DNA of 64,000 nt from Microbispora sp. NBC_01189 (GTDB taxonomy: Bacteria; Actinomycetota; Actinomycetes; Streptosporangiales; Streptosporangiaceae). The stretch is taken from positions 1,801,501-1,865,500 of the forward strand of contig NZ_CP108581.1 of the NCBI RefSeq assembly GCF_036010665.1, given 5' to 3'. The notes beneath the pieces are model-generated. The model saw only the letters and a list, made by a program, of their open reading frames with translations, was not told the DNA's origin and made no database searches. This document shows, in pieces, positions 31,236 to 39,721 of this stretch. Position 1 is the stretch's first letter. Every line of letters begins with the position of its first letter. Position numbers and translations under genes: made by a program.

Positions 31236-32231
31236 CTACGGCCGGGGCTGGGCGTCGGGGGCCTCGTCGGGCACGCCGCCCTGCTGCGCCGGCGCCTGCC
31301 CCTGCGCCTGTGCTGCGGGGTCCGCGGCCGGGTAGCCGTACGGCTGGGCGTACCCGTACGGCACGGCATAGCCGTAGGGCTGCTGCGGATAGGGCATGGC
31401 GTACTGCTGGGGGTAGGGCTGCTGGGGGTAGGGCTGCTGCGCGTACGGCTGGACCGGCACGAAGCCGACCATCGGGGCGTAGCCGGAACCCGCCGGATAG
31501 GCGGCCGGCGTCTCCGGCGCGACCGGCATGGCGGCGACCGGGCCACCCCGCCGTACGGCGGCGGCGTGGGCCATCCGCCGGAGCCTGCCCTCGAAGATCA
31601 GCCAGGCGATCAGCGCGATGCCGAGCAGCACGCCGGCGGGGATCGCGAGCCGGTGGGCCAGGGACGCCTTGTCGTACTCGGGCGAGGCGTTGCGGATCTC
31701 GTACGGCACCGTGTCGGGCGCGGGCTCCTCGAACGACGCGGCCGCGGTGGGAGTCTGGGGGGTCTCCGGCGTCGTGGCCGGCGGCAGGCTCACCTGCCCC
31801 TCGCTCTCCGGGGTGGGGGTGGTGGACGGGCCGTCGGCCCCGGTGGGAACGTCGGTCGTCGAGGGGAACTGCTCCGTGGTCGCGGGAGGCTGCTGGCCCT
31901 GCTGGCCCTGCTCGCCCTGCTGTCCGCCGGTCGACGAGGGCGGGGTGGTGGCGTGGGTCGGCGTGGGCTTGGTGGTGGTGTGCTTGGGCGTCGGGGTGAC
32001 GGTGATGGTCTTCGTCACCACCGGCTCGGCGGTCGGGCTGGGCGAGACCGGCGGCGTCTGCGTGACGGTGACCGTGACGACGTCACACTCGTCGCCCTGA
32101 GTGGGGTCGCACGGCTTCACCGGGTCGGCGGTCGCGCCGAGCACCGGGCTGATGACCACGACCGCCAGCGTGGCGATTGCCAGCGACGCGGCGGCCGAGG
32201 ACGCGGCCCTGATGTATGCGCGTCCGATCAC
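31236..32231 (-). CDS. Proline/threonine-rich exported membrane protein
   Basis: A 331-residue protein of no recognised family. The N-terminal hydrophobic segment (about 10-33, ending near ATA) looks like a signal peptide. A long Thr/Pro/Ser-rich extracellular region follows (about 40-175, with repeated TPTP and QQG units and two nearby Cys), then one transmembrane helix (LAIPAGVLLGIALIAWLIF, about 192-210), and a cytoplasmic tail built of PYPQQPY/PYGYA repeats. GTG 32231 is fixed by AGGAGG six bases upstream. It looks like a wall-spanning surface protein with a Pro/Tyr-rich cytoplasmic tail; its function is unknown. Confidence 0.8.
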   Translation of the reverse strand: MIGRAYIRAASSAAASLAIATLAVVVISPVLGATADPVKPCDPTQGDECDVVTVTVTQTPPVSPSPTAEPVVTKTITVTPTPKHTTTKPTPTHATTPPSSTGGQQGEQGQQGQQPPATTEQFPSTTDVPTGADGPSTTPTPESEGQVSLPPATTPETPQTPTAAASFEEPAPDTVPYEIRNASPEYDKASLAHRLAIPAGVLLGIALIAWLIFEGRLRRMAHAAAVRRGGPVAAMPVAPETPAAYPAGSGYAPMVGFVPVQPYAQQPYPQQPYPQQYAMPYPQQPYGYAVPYGYAQPYGYPAADPAAQAQGQAPAQQGGVPDEAPDAQPRP

Positions 32232-32323
32232 CGATCGCCTCCTGTCAGCGTGTGCGAGGTCAACACCGATTGTAGTTCGGTCCACGGGACCGCAAAGCCG
32301 GTCTCAGGGCACGATTCCGCGTC

Positions 32324-32368
32324 CTATCCGGAAAACAGCTATCCGGGCAACAGCTATCCGGGCAACAG
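32324..32368. repeat. 15-bp tandem repeat that multiplies a stop codon
   Basis: CTATCCGGGCAACAG occurs three times (first copy with GAAAACAG). On the coding strand each unit reads CTGTTGCCCGGATAG, the last codons and stop of the NUDIX gene, so the stop exists in triplicate in frame. Confidence 0.92.
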
Positions 32369-32743
32369 CGTCTCGATCGCGGCGACCACCGGCAGATCCG
32401 CGGGCAGCCAGGCGACGTCGTACAGCTCGTGCGGCTCCAGCCAGCGCAACGCGAGGTGCTCGATCGGCCGGGGGACGCCCGCGGCGAGCCCGGCGAGCCA
32501 GACGTGCATCACATGGCCGTTCGGCAACGGCCAGTCCCCGCCGACGCGACGCGAGACCACGATGTCGACGCCGAGCTCCTCGGCGCACTCGCGCACCAGC
32601 GCGGCGCGCTCGTCCTCCCCTGGGTCGACCTTCCCGCCGGGGAACTCCCAGCCGCCGCGCAGTTCCGGCGGAGCGGACCGCTGGGCGGCCAGGAGCCGGC
32701 CGTCCGCCACGATCGCGGCGCCCACGACCAGCCTGCCGGTCAC
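32354..32743 (-). CDS. NUDIX hydrolase (MutT-like)
   Basis: A 129-residue pyrophosphohydrolase with a complete NUDIX box: GGKVDPGEDERAALVRECAEELG (residue region about 38-60, Gx5Ex7REUxEExGU). Size and the GGWEFPGGK entry suggest the MutT/8-oxo-dGTP or CTP pyrophosphohydrolase type that cleans nucleotide pools. GTG 32743 overlaps the stop of the transglycosylase/NlpC gene (GTGA), which ties its expression to the secretion-like operon although no functional link is obvious. Confidence 0.88.
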   Translation of the reverse strand: MTGRLVVGAAIVADGRLLAAQRSAPPELRGGWEFPGGKVDPGEDERAALVRECAEELGVDIVVSRRVGGDWPLPNGHVMHVWLAGLAAGVPRPIEHLALRWLEPHELYDVAWLPADLPVVAAIETLLPG

Positions 32744-33885
32744 GTCTGGGCCCGCTTGAGCTGCGCCAGCACGGTGTCGTTGCGGAGCGGCCGGGTGAAG
32801 CCGACGATGTTCGGCCGGTCGCGGTAGGTCGTCACCTTGATCGGCCCGCAGAGGGTGCACCTCGCCTCGATCATCGTTCCGGGCGAGACGACCATCCCGA
32901 CGTGCCCGGGGTTGTCCTTGGACGTGCCGGGCCCGGCGTCGAAGAAGACGAGGTCGCCGGGCTGCTCCTCGCCCTGTTCGATCCGCGTGCCGAAGGGCCA
33001 CTGGCCGAAGGTCGTCCGCGGGATGCTCAGACCGGCGTTCCGGTAGGCCATGTAGATGATCCCCGAGCAGTCGAAGGCGTCCGGGCCGGTGCCACCCCAT
33101 CGGTACGGCTTGCCCCGCTGCGCCAGAGCGTATTGGAGGATCTGGCGGACGACGTCGTCGGGGGCGCTGTCGACGAACCCCGAGTCGCAGGCGGGGTCGG
33201 CCTCGGCGGGCAGGCCGATCTCCCCCGTCGCGGCGTAGCGCTTGGCGATCTCCAGGACCTGGTCGACGTACCAGGTGGCGCGGTTGTAGACGAAGATCGC
33301 CTTTCTGAGGTCGTCGGGGGCGCCGTTGCGCTTGAGCATCTTGGCCGCGCCGAGGATGGCGTCCGCCGGGTTGTAGACATCGCCGAAGCCGTCCCCGTCG
33401 CCGTCCGAGGCGTAGCCGTTGACGCCCGGCTCGATCTTCATCTTGGCCTGGCCGCCCCAGGTGCTGATGAGGAACTGCATCGGGCCCGCGGCGCCTGCGT
33501 AGTTGGTGCCGCTGCGCACGCCCGGCAGCGAGGACCGGCCGTGGTTCGTCTCCCGCTTGCCGATGGCGGCCAGCACGTTCCACTGCACGCCGATCTGCTT
33601 GCCGAACTTCTTGTAGAGCTCCAGGTAGTCCTCGGGAATGTCGCTCCGCGCCGTCTTGGAGAGATCCGTCCCGGGCGTCCCGGCGCCGGGTCCCGTGGCG
33701 GCCTCGGCGCAGTTCCCGGACACGCCGCCGCCGAGGAGCATCGACGGGCTCGGGGTCATGAGGATGATCGAGGCGAAGAGCGTGATCGGCACGATCACGA
33801 CGAGGGCCACGGCGATCAACCGCCAGGACCGCCCTCCCGAGGCGAGCCGGCGGACTGCCGAGGTGCCGCGCGGCGGGACGGTCAC
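32740..33885 (-). CDS. Lytic transglycosylase plus NlpC/P60 peptidoglycan hydrolase (TcpG/VirB1-like)
   Basis: A 381-residue exported wall hydrolase with an N-terminal membrane anchor (about 22-45). A transglycosylase-like domain follows (about 80-220), with catalytic Glu in GKRETNHGR and the AGPMQFL and YNPADAI motifs. A C-terminal NlpC/P60 endopeptidase has its nucleophile Cys in FDCSGIIY, His in PGHVGMV and PYRWGG before it. This two-enzyme design is what Gram-positive conjugation systems use to open the wall (TcpG, CwlT). GTG 33885 overlaps the upstream stop by 4 bases. It belongs to the secretion-like operon. Confidence 0.92.
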   Translation of the reverse strand: MTVPPRGTSAVRRLASGGRSWRLIAVALVVIVPITLFASIILMTPSPSMLLGGGVSGNCAEAATGPGAGTPGTDLSKTARSDIPEDYLELYKKFGKQIGVQWNVLAAIGKRETNHGRSSLPGVRSGTNYAGAAGPMQFLISTWGGQAKMKIEPGVNGYASDGDGDGFGDVYNPADAILGAAKMLKRNGAPDDLRKAIFVYNRATWYVDQVLEIAKRYAATGEIGLPAEADPACDSGFVDSAPDDVVRQILQYALAQRGKPYRWGGTGPDAFDCSGIIYMAYRNAGLSIPRTTFGQWPFGTRIEQGEEQPGDLVFFDAGPGTSKDNPGHVGMVVSPGTMIEARCTLCGPIKVTTYRDRPNIVGFTRPLRNDTVLAQLKRAQT

Positions 33886-34544
33886 GGCGAGGTGTCCCCG
33901 TCCTGGCCGGAGTCGGCCAGTTGCAGGTCGTACACCCGCCAGTCGGTGCCCGACTTGACGACCGTCACGGCGAACCGCTCGGGCACGTCCTTCTGGCCGC
34001 TCCGGTCCGTCACGTGCCGGGTGGAGTCGACGACGAACACCACCTGGGCGCCCGTCATGTCGCGGATCGACGCCACCTTCGCCGCCCCCTTCGAGACCAC
34101 CTGGTCGGCCTCGTTCTGGTCCGCCACGGCGGGATCGGTGACGGTCCTGGTGAGCTGGGCCGCGAACTCGGTGGTCGCGAACGCCGTGAGCCGCTCGGCG
34201 CGGGCCGCCGCCTCCTCGTCGTACGAGAAGGTGCCGTACGCCTCGGTGAAGCGGCGGGCGAGGTCGGCCGCCGCGCCGATCTCCTCCCTCGACAGCGGCA
34301 GGTACGCGTACACGTCGAAGGCGCCGGGAGTGGTGGCGACCGGGCCGGGCTCCCGCGCCCCCGTGGGCGCCCGTCCCGTGGCCGCCCGCCCGGTGGCCGC
34401 CGACCGCCCCACCGACTGCTGTCTCGCCTGCTCGTCGCCGTCCGAGGGCGGGCTCATGGTGAGGTAGACGCCGACGGCGGCGAGCACCACCACGGCCGCC
34501 CCGAAGGCGAGCCCCTTGCCCCGGTCGCTGTTCCGGCTTCTCAT
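33882..34544 (-). CDS. Small bitopic protein of the T4SS-like operon (VirB8-like)
   Basis: A 220-residue protein with a short cytoplasmic start, one transmembrane helix (about 12-32), a linker with ATGRA repeats and an extracellular alpha/beta domain (about 75-215). The outline matches NTF2-like VirB8/TcpC C-terminal domains, but no diagnostic motif is visible, so the family call is tentative. ATG 34544 lies 19 bp after the stop of the VirB6-like gene. The stop overlaps the transglycosylase start (GTGA). It probably docks the wall hydrolase to the membrane complex (inference from position). Confidence 0.65.
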   Translation of the reverse strand: MRSRNSDRGKGLAFGAAVVVLAAVGVYLTMSPPSDGDEQARQQSVGRSAATGRAATGRAPTGAREPGPVATTPGAFDVYAYLPLSREEIGAAADLARRFTEAYGTFSYDEEAAARAERLTAFATTEFAAQLTRTVTDPAVADQNEADQVVSKGAAKVASIRDMTGAQVVFVVDSTRHVTDRSGQKDVPERFAVTVVKSGTDWRVYDLQLADSGQDGDTSP

Positions 34545-34563
34545 GGCCTCGTCGGTGGTCCCG

Positions 34564-37158
34564 TCACTCGCCGGAGTCGCGGTCGGCCGGCTTGGTCCAG
34601 AACGGGGCCGGGGCGTCACCCTCGCGGCGCGTGCTCTCCCCCCGGCTCGGCAGCCAGAGCGGGGGCGGCTCGGCCGGACGCGAACGCCCGGCGGACGACC
34701 CCGAGTCACGCGAGTCACGTGGCGGCGGCGCCGGACGGGAGCGGCCCGTGTCACCCCGGCGGGACGAGCCGCCGAACAGGCCGCCCGAGCCTCCCGAACC
34801 ACCCGAGCGGCCCGAGCCGCCGCCGAACAGGCTCCCCGGCCCGCCACCTGAGGAGCCACGCGGCGAGCGGCCCGAGCCGCCGCCGAAGATGCTGCCCGAC
34901 CCGCCACCTGAGCCGCCAGAGCCGCCGGAGCCGCGCGGGGACGACGGCCGGGAGGCCCAGCCGCCGGACCGGCCGCTGAACCAGCCGCCACCTGACCCGC
35001 CACCGGCCCCGCCCGTGGGAGCTGCGGAGGGAGGCGCGGAGGGAGCGGAGGAGGCGGAGACGCCGGTGACCGCGGCTCCCGTCACCCGCCGCGGCGGCGC
35101 GGACGGAGCCGAGGGCCCGGACGGCCGTGACGGCGCCGCCCCGCCTCCCGTGACCCGTCCAGGTGTCCGTCCCTGCGCAGGGCCGCTCGCAGAGCCGTTG
35201 GCCGGGCCCCGGGCCCCGGCCGGCCGTACGCCGGACAGGTTCAGCGGCGGGGCGGTGCCGGGACGTACGGCGGCGACCCCGGCCTTGCGGCGGCCCGCCT
35301 GCCCGTCGGCGTCGAGCGGCGCGGGTTGTGCCCCCGCGCGCGCGCCGGCCTGGGCCGGGACGTTGCCCGCGCCCTCCTCTCCGCGCACCCGGCCCTGGGC
35401 CACGGAGGAGGCGGCAGCGGCGGCGGCGCCCGCGCCGCTCGCCATCGCGGCGGCGCCGATGACGGGCTCGGCCTTGCGCAGGCCCCACCGGCCCGCCCGG
35501 GCCGCCGCGACCGGCGGCAGCACGGAGGCGGCCCGGGAGAGGGTCGGCGCGGTCGCGGCCTCGCCGAGCATCCGCGTGGCGAGCGTGTGCCCGTCCATCG
35601 AGGCGAACAGATGCTGGAACGGCCGGCGGTAGAAGAAGACCGCGATCGTCATCAGCGCCATGAAGAGGATCTGCATGCCCCATGGCAGGTTGGTCGAGAT
35701 GATCAGCGCGTAGCCGTACACGAGAATGCCCAGCACCAGCGCGAGCACGGCCTGGCGGAGCAGCGTGCCGACCAGCATCTCCAGCCACCGCATGGCGATG
35801 ATCCGTCCCGAGCCGGGATGCACGCCGATCAGCAGGAAGACCGGCGCGAGCATCAGCAGCAGCAGGAAGCCGACCTTCAGCACGAGCAGCGACACCGCGA
35901 CGAGGAAGATGAGCAGACCGGCGACCATCGCCGCGATGAACGCCCCGATGGCGATGCCGAGGCGGCTGGTCCAGTCCTTGCCCTGGAAGAGGAAGAACAC
36001 CGGAGTGCTCTGCAGCGGCTTGGCGACCTCCTCCTCGAACCGCTGCTGGTGCGAGTCGGAGGCCGGAGTCTGCTTGGCGGCCAGTTCCTGGGCGTCGATC
36101 GCCTGGAGGTCGAGGACCTTCTGGCCGAGGCCCTTCACGAGACCGGCGTTGGGGTCGGCCGTGGCGAACTCACCCATCAGCCACGGCTTGCAGACGAGGA
36201 TCGACCACAGCGCGTCGGCGTTCTGGGCCACGCCGGGGGTGCCCTGCCGGCCGTAGCCGCCCGCCGTGGGCTCGCCCGGCACCTCGCCCGGCTCGGTCGC
36301 CTTCATGGGCAGACAGGACGCACCGCCCGCTCCCGGCAGGCCGGAGAACGCCGAGTTGACGATCTCGCCGGTCTTGTCGGTCACGGTCTTGCCGAGGCCG
36401 GTGAAGTCTCCCGGGCGGCTGAAGAACCAGATCGCGACCGTGACCGCGAGGACCATCCAGACGACGCCCTCGGTGGTCGTCGTCGCGCGTTTGCGGATGA
36501 GGCCGTACCAGGCCAGCCAGATCGCGCCGAGGATGACGACCGGCCGCAGGTACGGCCAGTACATCGCGTCGGCGAGGTTCTTGACGATGTCGTCGGCGAC
36601 TTCCTTGATGGGCTGCAGCGGGCCCTCGGTGGCCGCCGCCTGGTACGTGCTGATCGTCAGCCGGTCGACGGCCTTGGCCCAGGAGAAGACCGTGTTGGCC
36701 CACGCGTTTCCGAGGACGGCGGTGACGTCGGAGCACCCGAGGCCGTAGGTGTGCCAGAACTGCCCGGCCATGCCGTACCGCTCGTAGTTGGTGAGCGGCT
36801 CCTTCGGCGCCGTGCCCCCCGCCGTGCCCCCCGCCGAGCCGTCCGCAGCACCCCCGGCACCGTCCGTCGCGCCGGTGGGCGGCTTGCCGGTGGTGGCGGC
36901 CGTCGCGTCCTCCGGCGCCGGGGGCCGCACCAGGCCGTCGACGCCGCCGCCCACGATCTCGGGGGCGAGTTTGGGCGACAGCTCGCAGATCCCGTCGGCG
37001 CTCGCCGTGCCGGCCGGGAAGACCAGCGGCAGCGTCACGAACGCCGCGAAGGCGACGAACAGCAGGGCGAGGCTCCGCCGGAGCCTCCCGCCGCGTCTGC
37101 CGCCCTCTTTTGCGCCCTCTCTGGTGCGGCCTCTGGGACCGTTCCTGCGCACGCTCAC
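34564..37158 (-). CDS. Polytopic channel protein of T4SS type (VirB6/TrbL/TcpH-like)
   Basis: An 864-residue membrane protein: signal-like first helix (about 28-52), a long external region with one Cys near each end, then helices at about 205-222, 233-247, 402-450 and 465-520 in the pattern of TrbL/VirB6 channel subunits. The final 280 residues are a disordered cytoplasmic tail rich in Gly, Ser, Arg and Pro with GGGSGRS/LFGG repeats. TcpH of pCW3 has a comparable layout. GTG 37158 overlaps the VirB4-like stop (GTGA). It is the presumed translocation pore of the system. Confidence 0.82.
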   Translation of the reverse strand: MSVRRNGPRGRTREGAKEGGRRGGRLRRSLALLFVAFAAFVTLPLVFPAGTASADGICELSPKLAPEIVGGGVDGLVRPPAPEDATAATTGKPPTGATDGAGGAADGSAGGTAGGTAPKEPLTNYERYGMAGQFWHTYGLGCSDVTAVLGNAWANTVFSWAKAVDRLTISTYQAAATEGPLQPIKEVADDIVKNLADAMYWPYLRPVVILGAIWLAWYGLIRKRATTTTEGVVWMVLAVTVAIWFFSRPGDFTGLGKTVTDKTGEIVNSAFSGLPGAGGASCLPMKATEPGEVPGEPTAGGYGRQGTPGVAQNADALWSILVCKPWLMGEFATADPNAGLVKGLGQKVLDLQAIDAQELAAKQTPASDSHQQRFEEEVAKPLQSTPVFFLFQGKDWTSRLGIAIGAFIAAMVAGLLIFLVAVSLLVLKVGFLLLLMLAPVFLLIGVHPGSGRIIAMRWLEMLVGTLLRQAVLALVLGILVYGYALIISTNLPWGMQILFMALMTIAVFFYRRPFQHLFASMDGHTLATRMLGEAATAPTLSRAASVLPPVAAARAGRWGLRKAEPVIGAAAMASGAGAAAAAASSVAQGRVRGEEGAGNVPAQAGARAGAQPAPLDADGQAGRRKAGVAAVRPGTAPPLNLSGVRPAGARGPANGSASGPAQGRTPGRVTGGGAAPSRPSGPSAPSAPPRRVTGAAVTGVSASSAPSAPPSAAPTGGAGGGSGGGWFSGRSGGWASRPSSPRGSGGSGGSGGGSGSIFGGGSGRSPRGSSGGGPGSLFGGGSGRSGGSGGSGGLFGGSSRRGDTGRSRPAPPPRDSRDSGSSAGRSRPAEPPPLWLPSRGESTRREGDAPAPFWTKPADRDSGE

Positions 37159-39632
37159 GATCGCACCTCCTGCGCGACCCCCGACCGACCGGAGCCCCCG
37201 TCAAAGAGATCATGCATGTTCTCGCCGGGTTTGTCGTGTGTCGGATTGGTGTCAAGCCAGCGCAGCAGCTCTTCGGAGATAAGGTCCACCCCGATACGGC
37301 CGGCCCGGCCGTCCAGATCCCGGAAGACGCACTCCCCGTTGCCCAGGGAGCGCAACACGCCCTTGTGATCCTCCGACGGGTCCACGCCGAGAAGCTCCAT
37401 CACGTGCTCGACCTCCACCCGCTCGGTGGACCGGAACGCGAACACCGACGATAGGCAGTTGGTGACCTGCTCGTTGAGCAGGTCACCGGCGTTCTGCGAG
37501 ACCAGGACGAGCGCCGTGTTGCGTGAACGGCCCATCCGGGAGACCTCGGGCACGAGCTTGGCGCCCTCCGGGGTGGACGTGATCGCCCACGCCTCGTCGA
37601 GGAAGATGGCCTTCGGCGTGCGCCGGTCGAGCCCGTTCATCAGGCGGCGGGCGAACTGCGACACCAGGTAGAGCAGCGCCACCGACAGCCGCTGCTCGTA
37701 GGAGTAGTCGTCCCTGACCGTCGCCACGTCGGGAAGCGTGAGGCCGCCGAGCGTGAACACCGTCGTCCAGCCCGCGGTGTCGATCTGCTCGCCGCCGTAG
37801 GCGTCGAAGCAGAGCCGGGCGAGGTGCATCTCCGACATCGAGCGCAGCACGGCCCCGAGGTTCTTGGACGCGGGGTCGGACGACTGCTCCAGGTGGCCGA
37901 CCACCTTCCCCAGTGAGGGGTCGGGCTCGTTCGACACCGCCGCGACCGCCTGGATCATGGCGGACTCGCGCTCCTCCGACATCCTCGGCAGCAGCAGCCG
38001 CAGGGTCTCGGTGGCCATCGTCTTCTTCGCCGCGATGTCGTCGCCGAACGCGAACGGGTCGAGCAGGCCCGGCGCGGCCGACCCCAGCGGGATGACCCTC
38101 GCCTTGCGGCCCCGCGCCCGCAGCAGCCGTACGAGCGACTCGGCGTCGCCCTTGGGGTCGATCACCGCGATCGTGACGCCGCGCAGCGCCATCTGGTAGA
38201 TCAGCAGCAGCGCCAGCGTGGTCTTGCCGCCGCCGGGCTCACCGGTGATCGCGATGGCCGTCGGGCGGTTGCGCGCCGCCGCGACGAGCGGGTCGAAGTG
38301 GACGATGCTGCGCGCCCGGCCCAGGGTTTCCCCGACGTACGGCCCGATCCACCCGGCGTTCGACTCGTCGACCCGGTCGCCGATCTCGACGGTCGCGGTG
38401 GCCATGCCGCCCGCGATCGTCCGCAGCGGCTGCCGCTGGGCGTACGCGTTGACCCGCAGCCGCTCCCCCGGCAGCGCCTCGCAGAACAGCGAGAACTGGT
38501 CGCCGGTGGAGTTGACGACGTCGACGCCGAGGTCGCGGAAGTGCTCGACGATAGCCTCGACCCGCTGGACGCACATCTCCTCGGTCGGCGCGCTGACGCT
38601 CAGCCGGTGCCAGCCGTAGACGAAGGGCAGCCGCTCCTTGGTGATGCCGTGCTCCAGCATGCGGGCGGCGTCGATCTGCTCGGCCAGCGCCAGCGGGGCC
38701 TCGGCTCCCGCCTCGCGGATGTGGATGTCCATGTCACGGGCGTGGGCGAGCTTGCGCGCCACGTCCTTGCTGGCCCGTACGGGGGGGATCAGCCGCATCC
38801 GGCTGGAGATCTCGACGGGGAAGGGAAGCTGGTCGGCGAAGTGCAGCCACGGCTCGCCGTCGGGAAACGGCATGAGATCGGGGAACCGGGCGAACGACAG
38901 GTGCGCGACGTAGGCCTCGCCGGCCGGCTGCTGGATGCGCAGCAGCGACCTGCCGTTGTGGATCTGACCCTCGACCAGCGCCTCGATCTCGCCCTTGCCC
39001 CATCTGCGGCGGGGCGACGCCGAGGGCATCGGCTCGCCGAGACCGGCCGCCGCGGCGTGCTGGAACAACCAGGCGATCTCGGTCGAGGTGGCGTGGCGGG
39101 CGTAGAGCGCGCTGGAGCCCAGCGCCCGGCCGAGCCGCTCGGCGGCCTCGGTCCACCGGGCGATCTCCCGGTCCGGCACGTGGTCGTCCTCGATGCCCAG
39201 CTTCTTCTCACCGCGCTGGTAGAAGCCGAACATCTGGGCCAGGACGCCGGTGCCGAGCTGGGCGCCGCGCGGGCCGAGCCGTACGCCGAGGTAGACCTCC
39301 TTGCTCCAGAAGTCCTTGGCCCAGACGTGGCGGTACAGCTCCTCCAGGTACTCCCGCCACCCGGGGCCCTCGTCGGAGGTCGCGTTGAGGGCCATCGCCC
39401 ACTCCGCGGCGGGATACGCCCGGTGCGCGACCCGAAGGTGCACCTCGGCGTCGGGCATCCTGATCGCGGCCAGCGCGATCGTGACGTTGGTGGCCAGCGC
39501 CTCGCGCTCCTCGGGGGTGAGGAACTCGTAGCTCACCGTCGGCAGGCGGAAGTAGGCCCAGGCCGCCGAGTCGGTGAGCAGAACCCGATCATCGAAGTAC
39601 CGCACCGCCAGGCGACTGCGCGCCCTGCTCAT
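37155..39632 (-). CDS. VirB4/TcpF-like ATPase of the T4SS-like operon
   Basis: An 825-residue cytoplasmic AAA-type ATPase. The N-terminal half carries the VirB4-type domain (about 1-420). The motor domain has Walker A TGEPGGGKTT (about residue 465), a following IDPKGDAE strand, Walker B KAIFLDEAW (about residue 680) and a QNAGDLL arginine-finger-side motif. Both nucleotide motifs look active, in contrast to the MinD-like domain upstream. ATG 39632 overlaps the stop of a 30-codon ORF. It energises assembly or substrate transfer in conjugation-type systems. Confidence 0.9.
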   Translation of the reverse strand: MSRARSRLAVRYFDDRVLLTDSAAWAYFRLPTVSYEFLTPEEREALATNVTIALAAIRMPDAEVHLRVAHRAYPAAEWAMALNATSDEGPGWREYLEELYRHVWAKDFWSKEVYLGVRLGPRGAQLGTGVLAQMFGFYQRGEKKLGIEDDHVPDREIARWTEAAERLGRALGSSALYARHATSTEIAWLFQHAAAAGLGEPMPSASPRRRWGKGEIEALVEGQIHNGRSLLRIQQPAGEAYVAHLSFARFPDLMPFPDGEPWLHFADQLPFPVEISSRMRLIPPVRASKDVARKLAHARDMDIHIREAGAEAPLALAEQIDAARMLEHGITKERLPFVYGWHRLSVSAPTEEMCVQRVEAIVEHFRDLGVDVVNSTGDQFSLFCEALPGERLRVNAYAQRQPLRTIAGGMATATVEIGDRVDESNAGWIGPYVGETLGRARSIVHFDPLVAAARNRPTAIAITGEPGGGKTTLALLLIYQMALRGVTIAVIDPKGDAESLVRLLRARGRKARVIPLGSAAPGLLDPFAFGDDIAAKKTMATETLRLLLPRMSEERESAMIQAVAAVSNEPDPSLGKVVGHLEQSSDPASKNLGAVLRSMSEMHLARLCFDAYGGEQIDTAGWTTVFTLGGLTLPDVATVRDDYSYEQRLSVALLYLVSQFARRLMNGLDRRTPKAIFLDEAWAITSTPEGAKLVPEVSRMGRSRNTALVLVSQNAGDLLNEQVTNCLSSVFAFRSTERVEVEHVMELLGVDPSEDHKGVLRSLGNGECVFRDLDGRAGRIGVDLISEELLRWLDTNPTHDKPGENMHDLFDGGSGRSGVAQEVRS

Positions 39633-39721
39633 CGACCTTTCACCAGCTCTCCTGATCGCACGTCCCGGGACCCGTCGGACCCGCGCGACCGCCCTCGCCG
39701 CGGCCCGCGTCCGGCGTTCAT
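39629..39721 (-). CDS. 30-residue basic ORF linking two T4SS genes
   Basis: The ATG shares ATGA with the stop of the TcpE-MinD gene and its TGA shares ATGA with the VirB4 start, so it fills the 85-bp gap perfectly. The product, beginning MNAGRGPRRGRSRG, has eight Arg and one Lys in 30 residues and no hydrophobic segment. It could be a real small protein or only a device that carries ribosomes from one gene to the next. Family unknown. Confidence 0.5.
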   Translation of the reverse strand: MNAGRGPRRGRSRGSDGSRDVRSGELVKGR

